A stretch of 64,000 bases of DNA. Source: Streptomyces caelestis. Its GTDB lineage: Bacteria > Actinomycetota > Actinomycetes > Streptomycetales > Streptomycetaceae. Below, in pieces: positions 54,718 through 64,000 of the stretch. The stretch is from the NCBI RefSeq assembly GCF_001279005.1, contig NZ_LGCN01000240.1:124001-188000 (forward strand), in the 5' to 3' direction. How positions within the stretch are numbered: position 1 is the first letter of the stretch; each line of letters begins with the position of its first letter. The notes beneath the pieces are model-generated. The model saw only the letters and a program-made list of their open reading frames with translations, did no database searches and was not told the DNA's origin. The translations under genes were made by a program, and so were the position numbers.

Positions 54718-55745
54718 GCGTCCTCCCCTCCCGCCGCGTCCGCCCGGGCGGCGTACGCGGCGGCGGCCTCCCGGACCCAGGCGCCGTCCTCGTGCGCGGC
54801 CCGGCGGTGCGCGATCCGCTGCCGCGCCCAGTGGGTGTCGTCGCCCAGCGCCTCGCGGTAGGTGTCCCAGTCGACGGGTGTGAAGTCGTAGTGGCCGCGC
54901 TCCTCGTTCCAGCGGATCGCGGGGTCGGGCAGCGTCAGGCCGAGGCGTTCGGCCTGCGGGACGCAACTGTCGACGAAGCGCTGGCGCAGTTCGTCGTTGG
55001 TGTGGCGCTTGATGCCCCAGGCCATCGCACGGCGGGAGACCGCGGCTCCCGGCGCGGCGGTCCGCGCGTCGGCGCCGCCCGCCCCGGTGTCGGGCGGCCC
55101 GAACATCAGCGCCACGGCCGGCAGCCACCAGCGGTTCACCGCGTCCTGCGCCATCTCCTTCTGCTCCGGCGTCCCCTCGCACAGGGCGCGCATCGTGTCG
55201 TAGCCCTGCCGCACGTGGAAGGCCTCCTCCTGGCAGACGCGGCGCATGGCCCGGGCGTACGGCCCGTAGGAGGTACGGCACAGGGGCGCCTGGTTGATGA
55301 CGGCGGCGCCGTCCGTCAGCCAGGCGATGGCACCGGTGTCCGCCCAGGTCAGCGCGGGGTGGTTGAAGGTGGCGGAGGCGCGCTGCCGCCCCTTGTGCAG
55401 GGCGTCCAGCAGGTCGGCGCGGTCCACGCCGAGCGTCTCGGCGGCGGAGTACAGGTACAGGCCGTGGCCGGCCTCGTCCTGGACCTTGGCGAGGAGGACC
55501 GACTTGCGGTGCAGGGACGGGGCCCGGGTGAGCCAGGCGCCCTCCGGCTGCATGCCGATGATCTCGGAGTGGGCGTGCTGGGCGATCTGGCGGACCAGCA
55601 TGCGGCGGTACCCGTCGGGCATCCAGTCGCGCGGTTCGATCGTCTCGCCGCCGGCGATGAGCGCGTCGAAGCGGGCGGGCAGCCCGTCGCCGTCCGCGGA
55701 GGGGGTGGCACCGGCCGTGGCGCCGGTGGTGGTCCGCGCGGTCAC
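54714..55745 (-). CDS. antH: PaaA-like di-iron oxygenase catalytic subunit (AntH)
   Basis: 343 residues. The di-iron ligands lie in [20 protein letters not shown] near residue 120 and [16 protein letters not shown] near residue 180 (ExxH pairs), as in PaaA. In antimycin synthesis AntHIJKL hydroxylates carrier-bound anthranilate, with rearrangement, to 3-aminosalicylate. The GTG start at 55745 overlaps the stop of a 33-codon upstream ORF. It is the first gene of the antH-P unit. Confidence 0.9.
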   Translation of the reverse strand: MTARTTTGATAGATPSADGDGLPARFDALIAGGETIEPRDWMPDGYRRMLVRQIAQHAHSEIIGMQPEGAWLTRAPSLHRKSVLLAKVQDEAGHGLYLYSAAETLGVDRADLLDALHKGRQRASATFNHPALTWADTGAIAWLTDGAAVINQAPLCRTSYGPYARAMRRVCQEEAFHVRQGYDTMRALCEGTPEQKEMAQDAVNRWWLPAVALMFGPPDTGAGGADARTAAPGAAVSRRAMAWGIKRHTNDELRQRFVDSCVPQAERLGLTLPDPAIRWNEERGHYDFTPVDWDTYREALGDDTHWARQRIAHRRAAHEDGAWVREAAAAYAARADAAGGEDA

Positions 55746-55843
55746 CGGGCACCGCCCGCGCGTCCGGGGTCCGCCGTGGCGGTGCGGCGCTCCGGGCACC
55801 GCCCCGGGGCCCGGACCCGTACCGGCTGCCTGGGCACTCGCAT
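55742..55843 (-). CDS. Possible upstream small ORF translationally coupled to antH
   Basis: A 33-codon frame, Arg/Pro-rich ([20 protein letters not shown]), preceded by GAAGGAG. Its stop overlaps the antH GTG start. The ribosome site is close to the ATG, and the GTG two codons later is a better spaced start. It may serve for coupling rather than make a functional peptide; alternatively it is chance. Confidence 0.3.
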   Translation of the reverse strand: MRVPRQPVRVRAPGRCPERRTATADPGRAGGAR

Positions 55844-55965
55844 CACTCCTTCGGCTCGGATCCGCCCGCGTCCGGCCGGGAGCGGGCCGGGCGGAGCGGA
55901 TGGCTTCGTTGCGGTAAGAGGGCGGGCGCGCGCTCCGGCTATCCCCGGCGCGCGAGGTTCGGGCA

Positions 55966-55981
55966 CGTGACAAAGGTCACG
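55966..55981. promoter_or_regulatory. Palindrome in the antG-antH divergent promoter region
   Basis: CGTGAC-AAAG-GTCACG is a perfect 6-base inverted repeat near the middle of the 334 bases between antH and antG. Both flanking operons are reported targets of the cluster sigma factor AntA in other strains; this palindrome looks instead like a regulator or pleiotropic-factor site. Confidence 0.4.
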
Positions 55982-56079
55982 GGCCGGCCCGGGGAGTGGG
56001 ACCGGGCCCCGCCGCCTCTTCAGGAGGTGACAGACGTATACCGCGCGGCGGCCGGCACGCCGAGGCGAAAGGGGAAACC

Positions 56080-56328
56080 ATGAGCACCATCAGGGAGTTG
56101 CTGGTCGAACTCACCGGTACGGCCGAGTACGCCGACCAGGTCGGCGACGACGTCGACCTGGCCGCCAGCGGCATCGACTCCGGGGACCTGGTGCGCCTCG
56201 TCCTCCTGGTCGAGCAGCGGCTCGGCGTGGAGATCACCGCCGAGGACATGGAGGAGCTGCACACCATCGGCGACTACGAGCGCTTCGTGGCCGGGCACGC
56301 GGTCGCCGGTGCGAGCGGCGGTGCGTGA
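56080..56328 (+). CDS. antG: Acyl carrier protein (AntG)
   Basis: 82 residues, acidic. The phosphopantetheine serine is in LAASGIDSGDLVRLVLLVEQ near residue 36. It carries anthranilate and 3-aminosalicylate as thioesters during oxygenation. AAGGGG precedes the ATG; the stop overlaps the AntF start. Confidence 0.9.
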   Translation: MSTIRELLVELTGTAEYADQVGDDVDLAASGIDSGDLVRLVLLVEQRLGVEITAEDMEELHTIGDYERFVAGHAVAGASGGA

Positions 56329-57812
56329 TGTGGCTGACGCAACTGCTGGAGCGCAACCGCCAGTGCCGGCCCGGCCGGACCGCGCTGGTGGACGAGGAGC
56401 GCAGCGTCACCTGGGCCGAGTTCCACGACCGCACCGTCGAGCTGGCGCGAGGGCTGGCGGAACTGGGCATAGGGCGGGGTGACCGGGTGGCCGTGCTCGC
56501 CAAGGACCGGATCGAGGTCCTGGAGAGCTACTTCGCGCTGGCCCGGCTCGGCGCGCTGTTCGTGCCGCTGAACCACAGCCTGGCCGGGCCCGAGATCGCC
56601 GGGATCGTCGAGCGCGTCGGGGCGGTGGCCGTCATCGGCGAGTCCGAGCTGCTGGACCGGCACCCCGAACTGCCGGCGTCGGTGCGGATCCGGCTGGCCC
56701 TCGACAAGCCCGCCTTCGCGGCGCTGGGCACCCTGGCCGCCGAGCGGGACCTGCCGGACGTCGCCGACACCGACCCGATCGCCGTGCTGCACACGTCGGC
56801 GACCACCGGGCAGGCCAAGGGAGTCACCGTCGACAGCGCGTCGCTGCGGGCCATCGCCCTCGGCTGGCTGGTGATGGCCCGCCCCACCGACGACATCGTC
56901 ATGGTCAACTGCTGCCCGCTGTACCACGGCAGCATGGTCGTGTCGCTGACCTACCTGGCGGCCGGCGCGACGGTCGTGCTGATGCCCGGCTTCACCCCGC
57001 AGCGGGCGCTGTCCGCGGTGGAACGGCACCGCGCCACGCACATGTGGCTGGTGCCGCAGATGCTGCGCTTCATGCTCCAGGCCCGGGCATCCCACCGTGC
57101 CGACCTGTCCACCCTGCGGGAGGTCCTGTACGGGGCCGCCCCCATGCCGCTCGACGTCTACGCCGACGCGGTCGAACGGCTCGGCTGCGGCTTCCGGCAG
57201 GTGTACGGCATGACCGAGGTGGGCGGCCCGTTCGTCACGCTCGGCCCCGACGAGCACCCCGCCCCCGGGGACGTCACCGCCCGCATCCCGTGCGGGCGGG
57301 TCGTGCCGGGCATGTCCGCCCGCGCGGTGGACGAGGGCGGCCGGGAGCTGCCGTGCGGTGAGATCGGCGAGATCGTGGTGCGCGGACCGGGCGTCATGCG
57401 GGGCTACTGGAACGATCCGGAGGCCACCCGTGAGATCACCCTCGACGGCTGGATCAGGACGGGCGACCTCGGCTTCATGGACGACGAGGGCCGCATCAGC
57501 CTGGTGGACCGCACGAAGGACGTCATCATCCGCGCGGGCCAGAACGTCTACCCCTCGGAGATCGAGCGCGCCCTGATGACCCACCCTGCGGTCCGGGACG
57601 CGGCGGTCGTCGGGACGCCCGACGAGGACTACGGCGAGGTGCCGCTGGCGTACGTGGCCCTGGAGCCGGGTGCGGAAGCGGACACGGCGGCGCTGCTCGC
57701 GCATGTCGCGGGACTGCTCGCGCCGTACAAGCGCCCGCGACGGGTGGAGTTCGTCGAGCAGGTCCCGCGCAACCCCGCCGGGAAGATCGTCAAGAAGCTG
57801 CTGCGGGTGTGA
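56328..57812 (+). CDS. antF: Acyl-CoA ligase/AMP-dependent synthetase (AntF)
   Basis: 494 residues. Core motifs are LHTSATTGQAKGV near residue 155 (AMP-binding P-loop), VYGMTEVGGPF near residue 295, the GWIRTGDLGFMDDEGRISLV block with the catalytic Asp near 385, and the C-terminal lysine motif NPAGKIVKKLL. It adenylates anthranilate and loads it on AntG. A GTG one codon earlier is also possible. Confidence 0.92.
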   Translation: MWLTQLLERNRQCRPGRTALVDEERSVTWAEFHDRTVELARGLAELGIGRGDRVAVLAKDRIEVLESYFALARLGALFVPLNHSLAGPEIAGIVERVGAVAVIGESELLDRHPELPASVRIRLALDKPAFAALGTLAAERDLPDVADTDPIAVLHTSATTGQAKGVTVDSASLRAIALGWLVMARPTDDIVMVNCCPLYHGSMVVSLTYLAAGATVVLMPGFTPQRALSAVERHRATHMWLVPQMLRFMLQARASHRADLSTLREVLYGAAPMPLDVYADAVERLGCGFRQVYGMTEVGGPFVTLGPDEHPAPGDVTARIPCGRVVPGMSARAVDEGGRELPCGEIGEIVVRGPGVMRGYWNDPEATREITLDGWIRTGDLGFMDDEGRISLVDRTKDVIIRAGQNVYPSEIERALMTHPAVRDAAVVGTPDEDYGEVPLAYVALEPGAEADTAALLAHVAGLLAPYKRPRRVEFVEQVPRNPAGKIVKKLLRV

Positions 57813-57834
57813 GCGTGGACGGCGGTGGACGGCG

Positions 57835-58617
57835 ATGACCGGGCGCCCCGTGCAGACCGGGCCGGCCGCGATGGAGACGTCGTGGCCGGCCCGGGTCGGT
57901 TGTGAGCCCCCCACGGGCGTGGTGGGCGCCCTGGCGGCACTGGCCCCGCTCGTGGCCGTCGCCGGGCTGGGCCTGGGGGTCGCGGCCGTCTCGGAGCCGT
58001 GCCCGCGGCCGGCCGGGCCCGCCGAGGCGGCCGCGGCGGCGTCGATGCCGCCGCGCCGCCGGCTGGAGTTCCTCGCCGGGCGGCGGGCCGCGCGCCGGGC
58101 ACTGCGCGCGGTGGGGCTGGAGTGCGGCGAGATCCCGCGCTCGGGACGGCTGCCGGTGTTCCCGCCGGGCCGGGCCGCGTCGATCTCGCACAGTGCCGGG
58201 ATCGCCGTCGCGGTGGCCCGCGCCCCGGGCCGGGAGGTGCCGCTCGGCTGCGACCTGGAGCTGCGGCCCCTCCCCCGCGCGGCGGCCCGCCTGTTCCTGC
58301 GCGCGGACGAGGAGGCACTGCTCGCGGACGAGGACGCGCCGGCCGACGCCGGGGAGGAACCGCGGACGCCGTCCGGTGACGGCGCCCGGTGGTCGGTGAC
58401 GGAGCTGTTCTCCGCCAAGGAGGCGGCGTGGAAGGCCCTGGACGTGCCGGAGGGCGGGCGCCGGACCGGGCCGGCGGGGAGCCTGCGGGACCTGCGGGCG
58501 TGCCCGTCCGGGGACGTCCTGCGCGTCTGTCCGCGCGCGGATCCGGACCGCGCCGTACGGGTGCGGGTGGTGCGCCTCGGAGCGGGGGTGTTCAGCTACG
58601 TGGTCGGCCGGGCCTGA
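57835..58617 (+). CDS. antQ: Sfp-type 4'-phosphopantetheinyl transferase (AntQ)
   Basis: 260 residues. Motifs are RRRLEFLAGRRAARRALRAV, SISHSAGIAVAVA, LGCDLELRPL (magnesium Asp and Glu) and TELFSAKEAAWKAL, the Sfp core. It should activate AntG and the carrier domains of AntC and AntD. It lies 22 bases after antF. antQ occurs only in some antimycin cluster forms. Confidence 0.88.
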   Translation: MTGRPVQTGPAAMETSWPARVGCEPPTGVVGALAALAPLVAVAGLGLGVAAVSEPCPRPAGPAEAAAAASMPPRRRLEFLAGRRAARRALRAVGLECGEIPRSGRLPVFPPGRAASISHSAGIAVAVARAPGREVPLGCDLELRPLPRAAARLFLRADEEALLADEDAPADAGEEPRTPSGDGARWSVTELFSAKEAAWKALDVPEGGRRTGPAGSLRDLRACPSGDVLRVCPRADPDRAVRVRVVRLGAGVFSYVVGRA

Positions 58618-58623
58618 ACAGGC

Positions 58624-58657
58624 GTCTCCCGCCCCCGGCGCGCCGGGGGCGGGAGAC
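58624..58657. terminator. Bidirectional terminator: perfect 34-base palindrome
   Basis: GTCTCCCGCCCCCGGCG at 58624-58640 is followed directly by its exact complement (58641-58657). It lies between the convergent antQ and the small minus-strand gene, six bases after the antQ stop. Confidence 0.82.
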
Positions 58658-58665
58658 GGGACGGG

Positions 58666-58860
58666 TCAGCGCCCCGACGGGCCGTCGTCCCGGTAGGAAC
58701 GCCGCGCCGCGTCGGCCGCCTTGTCGGTCTTGGCGTCGTACTTGTTGCCCGTCCGCTCGTCGACCATGCGCTCGGCGCCCGAGACGCCCTTGTCGGCCTG
58801 GTCGGGGTGGCCCTTGGCCATCTGCTTGGCCTTGTTCATCATGTCGCCCAGCTTGCCCAT
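58666..58860 (-). CDS. Small MT0933-like 'antitoxin' family protein
   Basis: 64 residues, highly charged and hydrophilic. It begins MGKLGDMMNKAKQMAKGHPD and continues SGAERMVDERTGNKYDAKTD, the pattern of actinobacterial MT0933/Rv0909-type proteins. Annotated as antitoxins, they have little experimental support, and no toxin gene is adjacent. The ATG at 58860 has AGGAGG and a GGTACC sequence upstream. It sits between antQ and antE, inside the cluster. Confidence 0.7.
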   Translation of the reverse strand: MGKLGDMMNKAKQMAKGHPDQADKGVSGAERMVDERTGNKYDAKTDKAADAARRSYRDDGPSGR

Positions 58861-58928
58861 GAGGGGTACCTCCAGGAGGTGCTCGTGCGTCGTACCCCGC
58901 CGCAGGTACCCCTCAGACCGGACGCGAA

Positions 58929-60158
58929 TCACCCCCGGTCGCCCACCCGTGCGGCCATGTTCCCCGCCGGGTGCCGGTTGTCGTGGATGAGCTGGTGGGC
59001 GAGGCCGATCTCATCGAAATCGAAGGTCTGGGACAGGCACGGGTCGATGACTCCCTGATCGATCAGCCGGGTGACCTCCCGTGCCTCACGGGCGGTGGCG
59101 ACGTGCGAGCCCTGCAGGCGCTTCTGCCGCATCCACAGGAAACGCAGGTCGACGTCGCCGTTGTAGCCGGTGGTGCCGCCGCACAGGACGACCATGCCGC
59201 CGTTGTCGCACAGGTACAGGGAGGTGGGGATGGTGTCGGCGCCGGAGTGCTCCAGCACGATGCGCGGGCTGCGGCGCTCGCCGAGCACCTCCCAGAAGCG
59301 CCGGCCGAAGGCGCGGGCGCCCGACAGCCAGCGGCCCATGGCCGCCTCGTCGGAGGTGTCCGGCAGCCGTCCCCAGTGGTCGAACTCCCGCCGGTCGATC
59401 CAGCCCTCGGCGCCCAGCTTGAGGCAGAACGCGCCGCGTTCCTCGCTCGAGACGACCGCGACGGGGACACCTCCGACATGCCGGACGAGCTGGATGGCGA
59501 TGCAGCCCAGTCCGCCGGCGCCGCCCCAGATGAGCACCGGGTCGCCGGGGCGCACCGTGTGCGGCGGCCAGCCGAAGAGCTGACGGTAGGCGGTGGCCGC
59601 GGTCGCCATGTAGCAGGCGGCCTCCGGCCAGGACAGCCGGGCGGGCTTGGGGTGGCACATGTAGTCGTCGACGACCGCGAACTGCGCGAAGGAGCCGTAG
59701 TTCTCCTCGTAGCCCCACACCCGCTGGCTGGTGGACCAGGTGGGGTCGCCGCCGAGGCGGACGTCCTCGGCCCTCTCGTCCCAGCGGTTGGCGAGGACGA
59801 CGACCTCGTCGCCGAGCCGCACCCCGCGCACGTCCTCACCGACCGCCCACACGATCCCGGACAGGTCGGAGCCGCCGATGTGGAAGTCCTCGACGGCGCC
59901 CGCCTTCTGCCGGGCGGCGATCACGTCGAGCGGCGAGCCCAGCGCCGCCCAGACGTTGTTGTAGTTGATCCCGGCGGCCATCACCTTCACCAGGACCTGT
60001 CCGCGCCCCACGGGCGGGACGTCGACCACCTCGGTCCGGAAGGCGTCGACGGGCTGTCCGTAGCGCTCACGGCGGATGAGCGAGGCGTACATCTTCCGGG
60101 GGGCGGTGCCGATCTCGGGCGCGTCGCCGAGTTCGTACAGGTCCTGGGTCGCTCTCAC
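58929..60158 (-). CDS. antE: Crotonyl-CoA carboxylase/reductase (AntE)
   Basis: 409 residues, MDR superfamily, CCR subgroup. It has IGGSDLSGIVWAVGEDVRGV, the LIWGGAGGLGCIAIQLVRHV cofactor motif near residue 200, EHSGADTIPTSLYLC and the C-terminal FDFDEIGLAHQLIHDNRHPA. CCR enzymes reductively carboxylate enoyl-CoA esters and so supply the diverse alkylmalonyl-CoA extenders of antimycins. GAGGAGA precedes the GTG start, 47 bases after antD. Confidence 0.92.
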   Translation of the reverse strand: MRATQDLYELGDAPEIGTAPRKMYASLIRRERYGQPVDAFRTEVVDVPPVGRGQVLVKVMAAGINYNNVWAALGSPLDVIAARQKAGAVEDFHIGGSDLSGIVWAVGEDVRGVRLGDEVVVLANRWDERAEDVRLGGDPTWSTSQRVWGYEENYGSFAQFAVVDDYMCHPKPARLSWPEAACYMATAATAYRQLFGWPPHTVRPGDPVLIWGGAGGLGCIAIQLVRHVGGVPVAVVSSEERGAFCLKLGAEGWIDRREFDHWGRLPDTSDEAAMGRWLSGARAFGRRFWEVLGERRSPRIVLEHSGADTIPTSLYLCDNGGMVVLCGGTTGYNGDVDLRFLWMRQKRLQGSHVATAREAREVTRLIDQGVIDPCLSQTFDFDEIGLAHQLIHDNRHPAGNMAARVGDRG

Positions 60159-60205
60159 GCTGGCTCTCCTCAACGCGTGCTCAAGGGGGAACGGGGAACG
60201 GCGGT

Positions 60206-64000
<3,795 letters not shown>

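Overview
The window is high-GC DNA with third-codon-position G/C bias, GTG/ATG starts, many overlapping (ATGA/GTGA-type) gene junctions and families typical of Streptomyces (PadR, SpoIIE-type phosphatase, STAS and HATPase switch proteins, class F sortase, DUF5133, DUF4397). It reads as chromosomal accessory DNA of a Streptomyces species. It holds two recognisable secondary-metabolite clusters, one possible third cluster, and several patches of gene decay.

Left part (1-5.75 kb): a tightly coupled plus-strand operon of epimerase-like SDR, UbiA prenyltransferase, geranylgeranyl-reductase-type flavoprotein, type III PKS, isoprenylcysteine-methyltransferase-family protein and flavin hydroxylase. 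The last three match the srsABC phenolic-lipid (alkylresorcinol/alkylquinone) operon; the first three suggest a prenyl branch. From 6 to 20 kb lie single genes: secreted serine hydrolase, SRPBCC protein, YdeP-type molybdopterin oxidoreductase, M15 peptidase, YceI, VOC protein, anti-sigma kinase and STAS pair, PadR with a divergent SnoaL-like gene, and a reductase of the RibD C-terminal type. Broken genes are interspersed (flavodoxin-fold reductase, TetR, ComB) together with a small IS6-type transposase remnant.

Middle (20.6-24.9 kb): a compact four-gene minus-strand operon with a close homologue of archaeal MfnB, the furan-forming enzyme of methanofuran synthesis, followed by an aldehyde dehydrogenase, a zinc alcohol dehydrogenase and an SAM methyltransferase. 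No standard pathway explains it, and it is the best candidate here for an undescribed furan pathway. Next come an EF-hand protein, glutamate decarboxylase with an amino-acid permease, and a minus-strand set of HATPase kinase, Fur regulator and SpoIIE-type phosphatase. An SPFH protein/NAD-kinase-like pair follows, behind a promoter embedded in two tandem palindromes. Then a LitR-type (MerR plus B12-binding) regulator is divergent from an ECF sigma factor, flanked by an FAD amine oxidase and by DUF4397, sortase and zinc-finger anti-sigma genes. From 39.9 to 47.5 kb are an orphan gas-vesicle gene, a decayed L,D-transpeptidase joined to a histidine-kinase remnant, a two-domain VOC protein, a P450, a possible GvpU-like protein, a STAS protein with a divergent winged-helix regulator, and a lysozyme-like protein.

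Right part (48.2-64 kb): most of an antimycin-type cluster of the form carrying both kynureninase (antP) and phosphopantetheinyl transferase (antQ). On the minus strand antHIJKLMNOP turn tryptophan into 3-formamidosalicylate: AntN and AntP give anthranilate, the Paa-like oxygenase AntHIJKL hydroxylates it on the carrier AntG after activation by AntF, and AntO is assigned to formylation. On the plus strand lie antG, antF and antQ; then on the minus strand antE (crotonyl-CoA carboxylase/reductase, alkylmalonyl extender) and antD (KS-AT-ACP-TE). AntD runs off the right edge, so antC, antB and antA should lie just beyond it.

Assignments rest on reading translated sequences and motifs. No database search or computed structure was available.
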